The translations under genes and the position numbers were made by a program. DNA of 64,000 bases from Schlesneria sp. (GTDB lineage Bacteria > Planctomycetota > Planctomycetia > Planctomycetales > Planctomycetaceae): NCBI GenBank assembly GCA_028291515.1, contig JAQGHU010000110.1, positions 19,617 through 83,616 of the forward strand, in the 5' to 3' direction. The notes beneath the pieces were generated by a model that was not told where the DNA came from, searched no databases, and saw nothing but the letters and a program-made list of their open reading frames with translations. Positions 27,516 to 36,930 of the stretch are shown piece by piece (the first letter of the stretch is position 1; each line of letters begins with the position of its first letter).

Positions 27516-28226
27516 TCAAGGCTTCGTCACGACACCGGCCGGCTGCTGGATCGCGGTGAAGATCGCGTTCGCGATGGCTCGCATTCCTTTATCACCGGGA
27601 TGGGCGGCTACGCCAGCGTGATCGATCTTACGTTCTGATGAGGCTGAATTGGACGGATCACCGCCCAGCTTCGAGATATCGATGAACGTGGCGCCCGCGT
27701 CGGCACTCGCCTTTCGCGGGATTCGCCCAGAACGAACTGCGCACGAAGATGACCGGGCTTCCGTTCTTCTTCAGTTCTGTCAGGAGTTTCGCAAACGCAG
27801 TCGCATACGTCGCTCTCGCCTCGTCTGTCGCCAGATCGGAACATTTTCCCCGATCGCAACGATGATCTGATCAGCCTGGAATGCGAGTTCCGCTTTGTAT
27901 TCGCCGGCAATATCGAACTTGTCGTGGCCTCGTTCGAAATCGGCGATGTTTCGCACCATTGTCTCCGGCTTCGATCCCGCCGCCTTAGTTATGTCCGCCG
28001 TTACCAGATGGACATAATCGTTGCCTTCCGAACTGGCTGCCATTCCCCAGTTCCCCGTCCAGCCGATGCTGGGCGCGGGTCCGTGCAGCGTAATGCTGTT
28101 GCCGAGGAACAAGACCTTTGACGCAGCCAACCTGCCGATCATCGGTTTCGTCGGCAATGGATCGGCCGCTTGAACCGCCAGCAATGGCGTCAACAAGAGA
28201 GTACTCAATAGAAATAGCTGCTTCAT
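27516..28226 (-). pseudogene. Decayed exported SGNH/GDSL-type hydrolase
   Basis: The first frame begins with ATG at 28226 (AGGA ribosome binding site) and a signal peptide (LFLLSTLLLTPLLAVQAA), then the SGNH block I, VLFLGNSITLHG, and the block III-like AIGENVP. After AIGENVP the frame is lost near 27836. One base over, the protein continues with DEARATYATAFAKLLTELKK and VIFVRSSFWANPAK, then shifts again near 27716 and resumes with ADAGATFIDISKLGGD and the catalytic-type DHAGVAAHPGDKGM block (Asp and His), ending at a TGA at 27516. So the whole gene can be read only with two frame changes. Either it is a recent pseudogene or the assembly has two indels; the rest is well preserved. Confidence 0.8.
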
Positions 28227-28262
28227 GGATCAAATCCTGGGTGTGTGGCTCGTCAACTGACG

Positions 28263-29663
28263 TTAGAAACGACCTTCTGCCGACTGACGCCTCGCGAACA
28301 GATGCGTCGACCAATAGTGAACGGTTTTCGCAATGGCCGTAATGACATTCTTGATTTCGCGTTTGACCGTGAATCGCGGGCCGGCCGGTAGATAGAGGAC
28401 ATCGCCTTCACGACGAACCATGATGTTTTCGACAATGATCGCGCGCATCAGCCAGACCGCCATCTCTTCGCTTTCGCAACGAACTCCTACCCATCCCGGT
28501 ATCTTGCTGGTGATGACCGGCAGCGATGTCACCAGCTTGATCCCGCGTTCGATCTCCGCCACGACGGCCTGATACTGTTCCGGCTCCGCCAGAGCATCCG
28601 TGGATGACACCGCTTCCAGCAACGTCCCGCGATGAGGGGGGCCGCCGGCCAGCGCCAGATCGCAAAAACTCGTCCAGATATCGCCCCAGGCCACCTTGCC
28701 AGCATCGTCGAATTTCAATGACGCCGTTCCCATCGAGGTCGGTTTCACGGTTTCATACTGCCCCTGATATTCGGATGGCAGCATCGAATTGATTCGTCGC
28801 TCCAATTCCTGAAGCTCGAACGCGTCTTGCGTTGTGACCTCGGGTACTGCCGAACTGGCCGTGCGATCGAACTGGGCACCGATCTCTTCTGTTGCTGCAA
28901 ATCGATGAGCCTCATCCGAGGCAGCGACATAGTGGTTCGACACCAGCAGATTCACCAAGGCCGGATGGGCGAGAGTTGGCGTTGCCAGCTTCACATGAAG
29001 CCCATCTACCTGCACGACGTAGTCGATCTCCTTGGCAATTCGCTGCAACGTTCCCTCTTGCGAGATCAGCCAGGGAACAACAATCACATTCTGAACTCCA
29101 GACGCCGTCAAGGACAGGATCGCTTCGGGAATGTCAGGCCGAATTGTTTTCAGGAACGAATATCCCACACCGGCGAAGGGGCTTCCTTCCTGCACCAAAT
29201 GCGCAAGACGAGCAAGGTCAGCGTTGGCTAGCGGATTCTCGCTGGATTCGCCAACGATCAGGACGGCGGTTTCTTCCGGTGGTAGTCCTGCCTGATTCGT
29301 AGCATCAAGCGCTGTGATCCCCAGCAAGCTGCTCCATTCCAGCCACGTGAGCGGTGCTGCAACGTGAATCGCCAGATTCGGCCATTGGCGTTTCGCCAAG
29401 CTCAATGTGAGTGAGATGTCTCCGTTGCTGGAAACCGGCAATAACCCGAGTGGCATGACGACCAGCGATTGGTGATCAGCATTCACTAGATCTTGAATCG
29501 CTGTAGTCAACGGAATCGCGTCTGCGTCCAGAGAACAGACAACCACCGGCTGATTGATTCGCCGCCCCAGTTCCGCGGCGAGTTCGGACGATTGCTGCGA
29601 TCCCCACCGGGCACCGATATCGCGAGGGATCAATAGCGTCGCTGTGTGTGCAGACATGGTCAT
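28263..29663 (-). CDS. CbiX/SirB-like chelatase with extra C-terminal domain, linked to urease genes
   Basis: This is about 466 residues. The N-terminal part (about 1-250) has two chelatase-fold halves as in sirohydrochlorin chelatases: TATLLIPRDIGARWG with LVVMPLGLLP in the first, TAVLIVGESSENP with VIVVPWLISQEGTL in the second. After a linker (about 250-330) comes a distinct domain (about 330-466) with DIWTSFCDLALAGGPPHRGT, WVGVRCESEEMAVWLMRAI and YLPAGPRF. CbiX-type enzymes insert Co, Ni or Fe into tetrapyrroles. The gene follows the urease accessory gene ureD on the same strand after a 143-base gap, so I infer a nickel-handling role, but it could be an unrelated tetrapyrrole enzyme. ATG at 29663 or 29657; the upstream frame extension lies in a repeat and is not used. 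Confidence 0.75.
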   Translation of the reverse strand: MTMSAHTATLLIPRDIGARWGSQQSSELAAELGRRINQPVVVCSLDADAIPLTTAIQDLVNADHQSLVVMPLGLLPVSSNGDISLTLSLAKRQWPNLAIHVAAPLTWLEWSSLLGITALDATNQAGLPPEETAVLIVGESSENPLANADLARLAHLVQEGSPFAGVGYSFLKTIRPDIPEAILSLTASGVQNVIVVPWLISQEGTLQRIAKEIDYVVQVDGLHVKLATPTLAHPALVNLLVSNHYVAASDEAHRFAATEEIGAQFDRTASSAVPEVTTQDAFELQELERRINSMLPSEYQGQYETVKPTSMGTASLKFDDAGKVAWGDIWTSFCDLALAGGPPHRGTLLEAVSSTDALAEPEQYQAVVAEIERGIKLVTSLPVITSKIPGWVGVRCESEEMAVWLMRAIIVENIMVRREGDVLYLPAGPRFTVKREIKNVITAIAKTVHYWSTHLFARRQSAEGRF

Positions 29664-29684
29664 GAAAGGAGAATGTTCGTGTTT

Positions 29685-29767
29685 GGGAGGGCGAGGCTCC
29701 TGCCGAGCCGCGCGTGTCGGTGGACTCACAATAACATGCGCGGCTCGGCAGGAGCCTCGCCCTTCCC
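29685..29767. repeat. Imperfect inverted repeat between ureD and the chelatase gene
   Basis: Arms 29685-29713 and 29738-29767 are reverse complements except for one inserted base, with a 24-base loop. The core GAGGCTCCTGCCGAGCCGCG occurs in both arms. It looks like a dispersed intergenic element and may attenuate transcription from the urease operon into the chelatase gene. Confidence 0.75.
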
Positions 29768-29806
29768 AGCAAAGAGGCAATTCTTAGCGACTGAGGGCAG
29801 CGACAA

Positions 29807-30721
29807 TCAGCGCCAGGCAAACTGCCGTGGAATCGCGGCACCAACAATCTCGGGGCGAACCACCGCCCAGAAGTCGCGGACTTTCGCTTTCGCAGTCGCC
29901 GTTTCAGTCGCGACAACTTTGTAGATCAACCCCGCATCATGCGGCAGTCGACTCGCTCCCGCAGCCCAACCCTCCTCCTCGTTGAAAACAGCCGGAACTT
30001 GCTCAAAGATGCGATCGGCATGCTGCTTTGGAGTCAGCAGGACGACGTTGGCAAAGACATCATAGTTCCCCATCACACCGACCTGTTGAACGGGCAGCTC
30101 ATGCGGCCGGACAACAAACTTTTCGGTAAACAGAGGTGATTCATCTGGACGTTTGGCCCGAATCAGTGACGAGAACAAATCGTACTGAAAGACTTCCCCG
30201 TCGCCGTGATACTTTCGCCCCGCCATCAGGATTTCGGAGTACAGCAGCGTTGCGGAAGGATCGATGATGATGTCGGTCCGGGAAAGAAACCGCGTGTGCT
30301 TGTGAGGGATCATCGGGTCCGGCAGGTATTCCAGATACGCGTCCTTCTGCAGCACGATGGTCTGGTCTTGCGCAGCGTAATTCGCATCCATCTCGTGGAT
30401 CTTCGTCGCCGACTGAGTCGTGATGTGGGCCTGAGACCCTTCCTCGACCTTGATCGAAATCGTGTTCCGGTCCCCCTGCAGGATTGCGCCGGCATTGGAG
30501 ATGATGAAGACGCACGGCATCGTGGGCATCTCTTCGTCCCAATAGATCGCCTTATGAACGATCAGAGGGGCGCGACGATAGAGGTCGGCGAGGATCGTGC
30601 GTTCGCCGCGCCGTTGGAATCCCAGTCGCAATTCCGCCACCTTCCCGAATGAGCCGGTGGGCAACTGCTTCGGTTCATCCAGATACGGTGCCAGCTCGGG
30701 CAAGAGATGTTGCGGTGTCAT
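29807..30721 (-). CDS. ureD: Urease accessory protein UreD
   Basis: This 304-residue protein has the UreD/UreH features: [19 protein letters not shown] near the start, the [20 protein letters not shown] stretch, [10 protein letters not shown], and the [14 protein letters not shown] motif. With UreF and UreG it forms the complex that loads nickel and CO2 onto apo-urease. Its ATG overlaps the ureG stop by four bases (ATGA), showing translational coupling. It is the last of the classical accessory genes in this operon, not the first as in Klebsiella. Confidence 0.93.
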   Translation of the reverse strand: MTPQHLLPELAPYLDEPKQLPTGSFGKVAELRLGFQRRGERTILADLYRRAPLIVHKAIYWDEEMPTMPCVFIISNAGAILQGDRNTISIKVEEGSQAHITTQSATKIHEMDANYAAQDQTIVLQKDAYLEYLPDPMIPHKHTRFLSRTDIIIDPSATLLYSEILMAGRKYHGDGEVFQYDLFSSLIRAKRPDESPLFTEKFVVRPHELPVQQVGVMGNYDVFANVVLLTPKQHADRIFEQVPAVFNEEEGWAAGASRLPHDAGLIYKVVATETATAKAKVRDFWAVVRPEIVGAAIPRQFAWR

Positions 30722-31356
30722 CGCGTGGGGGCTGACAGTTCGAGGTCAAAGAGACAGTTCTCTCGCAGCATTTGTACCAGTTCCGGAAGACCTTCGCCCG
30801 TCTTACAGTTGGTGAACAGAAACGGCTTTTTGCCGCGCATCATCCGCGAATCGCGATCCATCACTTCCAGGCTGGCACCGACATACGGAGCCAGATCCGT
30901 CTTGTTGATCACGAGAATATCCGACTGCGTGATACCGGGACCATTCTTTCGCGGAATCTTGTCCCCCGCCGCGACATCGATCACATAGATGAAGAAGTCC
31001 ACCAGTGCTGGACTGAAGGTCAGCGTCAGGTTGTCACCACCCGACTCGATCATCACCAAGTCTGTTTCGGGAAACCGGGACTCCATGTCTTCGACGGCAG
31101 CCAGGTTCATGCTGGGATCTTCGCGTATCGCGGTATGAGGGCAGGCCCCCGTTTCCACGCCAATGATCCGCTCTTCCAGTAGAATCCCCTTCAGGGTTCG
31201 CTGCACGTGCTTGGCATCTTCTGTCGTCACGATATCGTTGGTGATGATCAGGATGCGCACCCCCATCCTAATCAGCATCGGGGTCAGTGCTTCGATCAAG
31301 GCTGTTTTCCCCGACCCGACGGGGCCGCCAATCCCGATCCTCGTAATTTTCTTCAT
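30718..31356 (-). CDS. ureG: Urease accessory GTPase UreG
   Basis: This is about 212 residues. The P-loop is [17 protein letters not shown] near the N-terminus, followed by [13 protein letters not shown], the [13 protein letters not shown] metal-binding Cys-Pro-His motif, the [20 protein letters not shown] run and the [10 protein letters not shown] guanine-specificity motif. It provides GTP hydrolysis and nickel delivery for urease maturation. The ATG at 31356 is preferred because GGAGA lies eight bases upstream, over a TTG at 31380 that would overlap ureF. Confidence 0.96.
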   Translation of the reverse strand: MKKITRIGIGGPVGSGKTALIEALTPMLIRMGVRILIITNDIVTTEDAKHVQRTLKGILLEERIIGVETGACPHTAIREDPSMNLAAVEDMESRFPETDLVMIESGGDNLTLTFSPALVDFFIYVIDVAAGDKIPRKNGPGITQSDILVINKTDLAPYVGASLEVMDRDSRMMRGKKPFLFTNCKTGEGLPELVQMLRENCLFDLELSAPTR

Positions 31357-31376
31357 GGATTCGTCTCCGGCCTTCT

Positions 31377-32069
31377 TCAATTCATAAACATGCGAATTCG
31401 CGATTTGACATGTGTCGCGGCGAGGATGTCCAACACGGGTGAGAACGTCGACATGTCGTCGAGTTGAGCCTTGGCGACGCGCTGATACGCCGCCTGCGCC
31501 GACTGATTGATTTCAAACAGGATCGACTGAGTATCGAGGTAGCTGATCTTCATCAACCGCAAGGCTGCTCCGAGCATCATCGAGGCCACGCCATATTGCT
31601 GAACCGCAAACGTGTCTTCTTCGGTCAGGCCCAACGCCGAGAACACCAGTGCCTGCGCCACGGGATAGGTTCCAGCAGATTCGTTCTGCTTGATCGCTGC
31701 CAACCAGTCGCTCACCAACGGCGGATCGGGAAGCACTTGCAGGGCCATTTCCCCCAACTTGCGGCCCATTCGTATGGTCATGGTCCGCATCTCTTCATTG
31801 AGCTTGCGACAATAAACCGCCTGATCCGCTGCAATCACGCGATTCAGATCCTTCGCCTGTGCGCCACGATGTGCTTCCAACAGAGCGATTCCGTCGCCTG
31901 TCGCGGCTTGCTCGGCTGCTGTTCTCACGAACTGCCTCAATGTCGCCAGATCATGGACGACATGTTCCTGAACAGCCGATTCCAGCCCGTTCGAGAACGA
32001 GAATGCGCCGACAGGCAGCATTGAGTCGCCAAACTGCAGGGCTCTCATGAGCTCAGGAATGCTCGTCAC
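31377..32069 (-). CDS. ureF: Urease accessory protein UreF
   Basis: This is about 230 residues and all helical. The UreF signature is [20 protein letters not shown] near the start, followed by [11 protein letters not shown]; the [15 protein letters not shown] and [10 protein letters not shown] regions also fit. It bridges UreD and UreG and gates nickel transfer. The frame is open to 32228, but the part before 32113 overlaps ureE. GTG at 32069, with GGAG upstream, is the best start and leaves a 43-base gap after ureE; an ATG at 32048 is an alternative. Confidence 0.92.
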   Translation of the reverse strand: MTSIPELMRALQFGDSMLPVGAFSFSNGLESAVQEHVVHDLATLRQFVRTAAEQAATGDGIALLEAHRGAQAKDLNRVIAADQAVYCRKLNEEMRTMTIRMGRKLGEMALQVLPDPPLVSDWLAAIKQNESAGTYPVAQALVFSALGLTEEDTFAVQQYGVASMMLGAALRLMKISYLDTQSILFEINQSAQAAYQRVAKAQLDDMSTFSPVLDILAATHVKSRIRMFMN

Positions 32070-32112
32070 GGAAATCGAAACTCCGGTCGCTGACTGCGAA
32101 GATGGCGAAGAG

Positions 32113-32685
32113 TCAGTTGCCTTGCACGTATTGCTGACTGTGAGAATGTGGCGTCGAATTGGCCCCGCCGAACAGGCGTCGCGCCTCGTGCGGCGCCAGA
32201 TACGGAATGACTTCCGTTCCCGGCACAAAGTCGTAGGTAATCCCCGTGAACGCGTGCGTCTTCATCACCGATGCCATGACCTGGCGGGCCACTGTCAGCG
32301 GAACGAAGACTTTGGATCCCTTCACGACCGCCGGCCAATGCTGATTGCCAAGAGCGTGCCCCAGCTCAAAGCAGGTCTGCGCAATCGCGCCACCATGCTG
32401 CTCGAGAAGAGGGGAAAAATCGATGACTAGGACATCTTGCAACGTGATCCGAGCGACAACAGCCTTACGAGCTGCCGTGTCCCAAACCAGAATATCTCCA
32501 TTCCGCAAATGGGTATTTCGCTCGAGTGACAGAGCCAGTTCTGTTCCCTGCTCAGTCGTCGTACGAAACCTGTTCTTCTGAGCCTGCCACTGATCAAGAT
32601 CGAGATAGTCGAAGGCGGCATCGGCCAGCTCTGTCTTCCAAGCATCGTCGGTGGCGTTACCGACGATCGTCTCCACAATAATCAC
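32113..32685 (-). CDS. ureE: Urease accessory nickel chaperone UreE
   Basis: This is about 190 residues. The N-terminal peptide-binding domain is followed by the metal-binding domain with CFELGHALGNQHWPAVV, which holds the conserved dimer-interface His, and VMKTHAFTG. The C-terminus ends PHSHSQQYVQGN, a short His-containing tail that may bind extra nickel. The start is GTG at 32685, directly preceded by a GAGGAG ribosome binding site; an in-frame ATG at 32760 would add an unrelated Arg-rich leader. Confidence 0.9.
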   Translation of the reverse strand: MIIVETIVGNATDDAWKTELADAAFDYLDLDQWQAQKNRFRTTTEQGTELALSLERNTHLRNGDILVWDTAARKAVVARITLQDVLVIDFSPLLEQHGGAIAQTCFELGHALGNQHWPAVVKGSKVFVPLTVARQVMASVMKTHAFTGITYDFVPGTEVIPYLAPHEARRLFGGANSTPHSHSQQYVQGN

Positions 32686-32786
32686 ATCGTTCTCCTCTCT
32701 AGGCGCACGAATTCCAGATCTGACTCTGGAAGGCCTCTGTTCAGTTCTTCGAATAGCCATTCAGCGAGGTCAGCGTCCGTTGTGAA

Positions 32787-34505
32787 TCAACTAAAAAAAT
32801 AGAGTTGATTGAGAGCAATCGTTTTCGGGGCGGGCGCCGTGGCATGAACGCCGTCCACGGTCACGGCAAACGTCTGAGGATTCACCTGAATGTCAGCCAG
32901 GGTCGAATTCCGGACCATGTCCCGTTTTGTGACCGTTCGCGTCCCATAGACCGGCATCACCATTCGCTGCAAATCATATTTCTTGGCAATGTCCAGGTCG
33001 TAGGCCGCCCGCGAGACAAACGTCGCGCACGTCTTGGAGAGTGCGGTCCCAAAGGCTCCGAACATGGGACGGTAGATCACCGGTTGCGGTGTCGGCAATG
33101 ACGCGTTGGGGTCTCCCATGCAGGCCCAGTTGATCATTCCACCCTTGATGATCATTTTCGGCTTTGCCCCGAAGAAGGCCGGTTCCCACAGCACAAGATC
33201 CGCCATCTTCCCTGGCGAGATCGAGCCGATGATGTGTCCGACACCTTGAGCAATGGCAGGATTGATCGTCACCTTAGAAATGAATCGCAGCACGCGGAAG
33301 TTGTCGTTCCCCGGAGCGTCTTCCGGCAACTTGCCGCGAGCCTTTTTCATCGAATCGGCCGTCTGAATCGCGCGAATCCAGTTTTCGCCCACCCGGCCCA
33401 TCGCCTGTGAGTCGCTGGTGATCATGGAGAGGATCCCCATGTCGTGCAGCACGCTTTCGGCAGCGATGGTTTCGGCTCGGACGCGACTTTCCGAGAACGC
33501 TACGTCGGACGGAATCTTCGGGTTTAGGTTGTGGCAGACCATGATCATGTCGAACAATTCGGCAACCGAATTCACGCCGTAAGGCAGCGTGGGATTCGTT
33601 GAACTGGGCAACACGTTCGGTTCGCCAGCAATCTTGATGATGTCGGGGGCGTGCCCCCCACCGGCACCCTCGGTGTGATACGTGTGGATCGTCCGACCAT
33701 CGATGGCCGCGATTGTATCCTCGACGTAGCCCGATTCGTTCAACGTGTCCGTATGGATCGCCACCTGGACATCATATTCCTCGGCCACTTCCAGGGCACG
33801 ACGAATCGCCGCGGGGGTTGATCCCCAATCCTCATGAATCTTGAAGCCCGTCGCGCCAGCCAGAACTTGCTCAACCAGCGGTTCGCGACCCGACGAATTT
33901 CCTTTCCCGAGCAGGCCGAAATTCATCGGCAGTCCTTCGATGGCCCGGAACATCATTTCCAGGTTCCACGGCCCGGACGTGATGGTCGTCCCGTTGGTGC
34001 CGTCGGTCGGGCCAATCCCGCCGCCCCAGAATGTCGTAATGCCATTGCTGAGTGCCGTCTCAACCTGCTGCGGGCAGATCATATGGATATGAGAGTCCAT
34101 GCCACCGGGGGTGACAATCAGATGCTCACCACTGATCGCATCCGTCGCCGGACCAATCGCCAACCCTCGCGTGACTTCGGCCATCGTATTGGGATTGCCG
34201 GCCTTGCCAACGCCGACGATCTTTCCGTCCTTGATTCCGATATCGGCTTTAATGACCCCTAGATACGGATCCACGATCGTGGCGTTGGTAATCACCAAGT
34301 CCAACGCGCCGGCGGCACTGGTGAGGGTATTGTCCATTCCCATACCGTCTCGCAGCGTTTTACCTCCGCCGTAAACCGCCTCATCACCGTATGTGCGTAG
34401 ATCCTTCTCGATCTCAATATACAGGTCGGTATCAGCGAGCCGGATCTTGTCGCCCGTCGTGGGTCCGAACAGATCCGAATATTGCTTGCGAGTCATTTTG
34501 GACAT
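32787..34505 (-). CDS. ureC: Urease subunit alpha (catalytic)
   Basis: This is 572 residues, the usual length. All active-site residues can be found: nickel ligands His139 and His141 (MDSHIHM), the carbamylated Lys222 (GFKIHEDWG), His251 (AIHTDTLNE), His277 ([12 protein letters not shown]), catalytic His325 (VCHNLNPK) and Asp365 ([10 protein letters not shown]). It hydrolyses urea to ammonia and carbamate in the cytoplasm. A GAGGAG site precedes the ATG. Separate ureA, ureB and ureC genes are the ordinary bacterial arrangement. Confidence 0.98.
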   Translation of the reverse strand: MSKMTRKQYSDLFGPTTGDKIRLADTDLYIEIEKDLRTYGDEAVYGGGKTLRDGMGMDNTLTSAAGALDLVITNATIVDPYLGVIKADIGIKDGKIVGVGKAGNPNTMAEVTRGLAIGPATDAISGEHLIVTPGGMDSHIHMICPQQVETALSNGITTFWGGGIGPTDGTNGTTITSGPWNLEMMFRAIEGLPMNFGLLGKGNSSGREPLVEQVLAGATGFKIHEDWGSTPAAIRRALEVAEEYDVQVAIHTDTLNESGYVEDTIAAIDGRTIHTYHTEGAGGGHAPDIIKIAGEPNVLPSSTNPTLPYGVNSVAELFDMIMVCHNLNPKIPSDVAFSESRVRAETIAAESVLHDMGILSMITSDSQAMGRVGENWIRAIQTADSMKKARGKLPEDAPGNDNFRVLRFISKVTINPAIAQGVGHIIGSISPGKMADLVLWEPAFFGAKPKMIIKGGMINWACMGDPNASLPTPQPVIYRPMFGAFGTALSKTCATFVSRAAYDLDIAKKYDLQRMVMPVYGTRTVTKRDMVRNSTLADIQVNPQTFAVTVDGVHATAPAPKTIALNQLYFFS

Positions 34506-34529
34506 GGCTGTGGCTCCTCTGGCCCGACG

Positions 34530-34973
34530 TTACTTCTTCGACGACTTCTTCGATTTGAATCCGAGTTCTTCGGCACGCTTGATCGATTCGCCATAGTTAG
34601 GTCGATAGGTCGAGTCGCTGCCACCGGTCCAACCATCGACCAGATTGGAAAACCCGTAGATCCGTTGCTTCCCCGCCATAGCGACCAGCGTCACTTCTCT
34701 CTCGTCTCCGGGTTCAAACCGCACGCCAGTGGTCGCGGGCACATCAAGTCGCTTCCCGAACGCCGCGGCACGGTCAAACTCCAACGCACGATTCACTTCG
34801 AAGAAGTGAAAGTGTGACCCGATCTGGATCGGCCGGTCGCCCGTGTTACGAACCTTCAGCGTCACGGTCGGACGCCCGGCATTGATTTCGATATCACCCT
34901 CTCCCAGTACCAGCCCACCGACAGGGGTCTTCTTTTCAACCGGGGCTTCTTTTGGCGTTTCTTTCTTAGCCAT
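34530..34973 (-). CDS. ureB: Urease subunit beta
   Basis: This 147-residue protein carries an N-terminal Lys/Pro-rich extension of about 20 residues ([18 protein letters not shown]) and a C-terminal Lys/Ser-rich tail. The core matches Ure[58 protein letters not shown] and [14 protein letters not shown]. An AGGAG site lies just before the ATG. The basic extensions exceed the normal 100-residue subunit and may be lineage-specific. Confidence 0.96.
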   Translation of the reverse strand: MAKKETPKEAPVEKKTPVGGLVLGEGDIEINAGRPTVTLKVRNTGDRPIQIGSHFHFFEVNRALEFDRAAAFGKRLDVPATTGVRFEPGDEREVTLVAMAGKQRIYGFSNLVDGWTGGSDSTYRPNYGESIKRAEELGFKSKKSSKK

Positions 34974-34989
34974 TGGAATTCTCCTGTGG

Positions 34990-35292
34990 TTAATGGATGG
35001 GGTCGTGAACCGTAATCAGTCGGCTGCCGTCTGTAAAAACGGCTTCGAGTTGGACGTAAGGGATCATCTCGGCGACCCCTTCCATCACGTCCTCGCGCGT
35101 TAAAACGTGTGCTGCCGCATCCATGACTTCTTCCAGGGTTTTCCCTTCGCGAGCTCCATCCATGGCGGCGGCACAAATGATGGCCATCGATTCAGGGTGG
35201 TTCAGCTTCAATCCTTTTGCTTTTCGCTTCAGCGAAATCTCAGCCAGCGAATAGATCAGAATCTTTTCCATTTCCCGCGGCGTCAGATGCAT
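34990..35292 (-). CDS. ureA: Urease subunit gamma
   Basis: This is 100 residues from the ATG at 35292, the normal gamma-subunit length, beginning [19 protein letters not shown] and containing [20 protein letters not shown] and [24 protein letters not shown] precedes this ATG. The open frame upstream to 35457 is a non-homologous leader and is not used. It lies 16 bases upstream of ureB. Confidence 0.96.
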   Translation of the reverse strand: MHLTPREMEKILIYSLAEISLKRKAKGLKLNHPESMAIICAAAMDGAREGKTLEEVMDAAAHVLTREDVMEGVAEMIPYVQLEAVFTDGSRLITVHDPIH

Positions 35293-35469
35293 TCTATTTC
35301 TCCAGTGCAGTCGCAGGCCCACGTTGTCGCGAAACGCTTCGGCCAGACGAAAGGGTTCTACATTCAATGCTGTTATTTCTCGGCGTGCAGCACAGCGTAG
35401 CGGCAGCATCTTGGCAATCGTGTTGGATGAAAACAAGAGTGTCAGAGGTGTGAACAAAGACCATCCTCA

Positions 35470-36384
35470 TTACCCAGGGTAGGTCGGTGGTTGAGCTCCA
35501 TACAACTTTCGATCCAGCTTATCCATGCCGATCACTGCCCAGCAGGCAATGACGAACGGCGCGGTCAGAGTCGGCAACCTGATCACCGGGAAGATCTCGG
35601 TGACGGGGACCGACAGAATGACTGCGAATAGTGGCAGCGTCACTGATCGCCGATACAGAGCCATCGCCATCGCTGCGAGTGCCGCGTTGTATCCATAGAT
35701 CCCCAGCGAGAGATTGGATTCAGGGGCCGCATGCGACAGTCCCGTCAACAGTCCCACCAGCGAGCCGACGAGCGCCCACACGGCACCACGCCACGAACGC
35801 AGTGCGATTCCCACGATGAACAAAATTCCGGTGAGCACATTCGCCTGGAACATGACTTCACTGACGCCACGCACCACAGCCGCAGCGATATCTAAAGTCC
35901 CTTCCAGCTCTGTCGGGTGGACGACTGGCGGAATGCTGAACTCCTGTGCCATGAAGAGCGCAACCCACGTGGTCACAATAAACGGCGTGGTATACGTGGG
36001 AAATGGAACGCGACGACGCATTTCTCGAGTGAGCATTGTCGAAACTGCCGCACCGACGATGATCAACAAGAACGTCAAGACATGTGGTTGATAGCGAGCT
36101 ATCATCGCGATCCCCACCAGGCTCGAATTGAAGCCGTAGATGCCGTCGCGAATTTCCTTCTCGTCATACTTCAACAAAATCGCGGTCAACGTACCGACAA
36201 GCGATCCCAACACGGCACCTGCCGCAGTCACAGGGGAGACGATCGCAATGCCGGTCAGAAAGAACGCGCCCGTCCAGGGGCTGTCCTGAAACATGATCTG
36301 ACCCATCCCCGTCAGCGGAGCCAACCAAGGTGGCACGTTCTTCTTCGGCTCTAGTTCAGGGACGGTGATCGAATCGGCTGTCAC
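35470..36384 (-). CDS. Urea transporter (UT/Yut family)
   Basis: This is a 304-residue protein with about ten hydrophobic segments arranged as two homologous halves. Each half has the family pattern: GMGQIMFQDSPWTGAFFLTG with DGIYGFNSSLVGIA in the first, and EVMFQANVLTGILFIVG with LGIYGYNAALAAMA in the second. These proteins form urea-selective channels in the inner membrane. It starts with GTG after an AGGAG site and is the first gene of the urease transcription unit, so uptake and hydrolysis are expressed together. It is separated from ureA by 177 bases. Confidence 0.92.
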   Translation of the reverse strand: MTADSITVPELEPKKNVPPWLAPLTGMGQIMFQDSPWTGAFFLTGIAIVSPVTAAGAVLGSLVGTLTAILLKYDEKEIRDGIYGFNSSLVGIAMIARYQPHVLTFLLIIVGAAVSTMLTREMRRRVPFPTYTTPFIVTTWVALFMAQEFSIPPVVHPTELEGTLDIAAAVVRGVSEVMFQANVLTGILFIVGIALRSWRGAVWALVGSLVGLLTGLSHAAPESNLSLGIYGYNAALAAMAMALYRRSVTLPLFAVILSVPVTEIFPVIRLPTLTAPFVIACWAVIGMDKLDRKLYGAQPPTYPG

Positions 36385-36930
36385 CAGGATCTCCTAATTT
36401 TCTCGGAAAGAGAGGATCGAAGCGCCTTCAGAGCGACGGCAGAAGTGAATGAGACACATTACATCGAATTGCTCCGCAAGTCGCAACGCTTTCGCACGCA
36501 CCCCGTCCGATCTGCTCGATACATCATTGACCATTGGAGTATGATAGAGCAGCGGATTGGGACGAGTGTCACTCGATAACATCTTCGTTACTTCACCTGT
36601 TCTCCAGTTGCCCACAGTTCAAATTCGGTAACGTCCGACGCCGACTCCGATTGACCGCAAGTCGCTCGTGGCTGGCCAAAGAGATTTCCTTGAAAACACG
36701 AGAAGTGCTAATTTTGCGTGAACGTTTCGAAAACCGGCTGCGTAATCTTAATGAGGTGTTCTTCTCGCATCCATCACAGCGATTAGGTGTGATGCCTTCT
36801 GACGGGGACTCGCCTATTGCAAAATTGAAACCGGCGCTTTTTAAAAACGTGACATCACGTCGTCTGCCTTGGGCAATCGCCCCGGTGAATGCTTTGGGAA
36901 GGGCCAACTTCCTTAGGAGGGAGCCGATGT
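36385..36930. other. 546-base divergent intergenic region
   Basis: This gap separates the urea transporter (minus) from the FHA/PP2C gene (plus) and must hold both promoters. I find no convincing gene; open frames here run into the coding sequence out of frame. The only clear structure is ACGTGA-CA-TCACGT at 36847-36860, listed separately. No sigma-54 or NtcA-type site is evident by eye. Confidence 0.5.
36847..36860. promoter_or_regulatory. Palindrome ACGTGACATCACGT, possible operator
   Basis: Two 6-base arms (ACGTGA/TCACGT) separated by CA form a dyad 70 bases upstream of the FHA/PP2C start and 463 bases upstream of the urea transporter. The half-site TGA/TCA resembles Crp/Fnr-type dyads but with a shorter spacer. 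A factor binding site is a guess. Confidence 0.3.

Noticed and set aside
27608..27910. Separate 100-codon gene within the SGNH region
   Set aside because: It is a shadow frame; the other two frames on the same strand together give one SGNH hydrolase.
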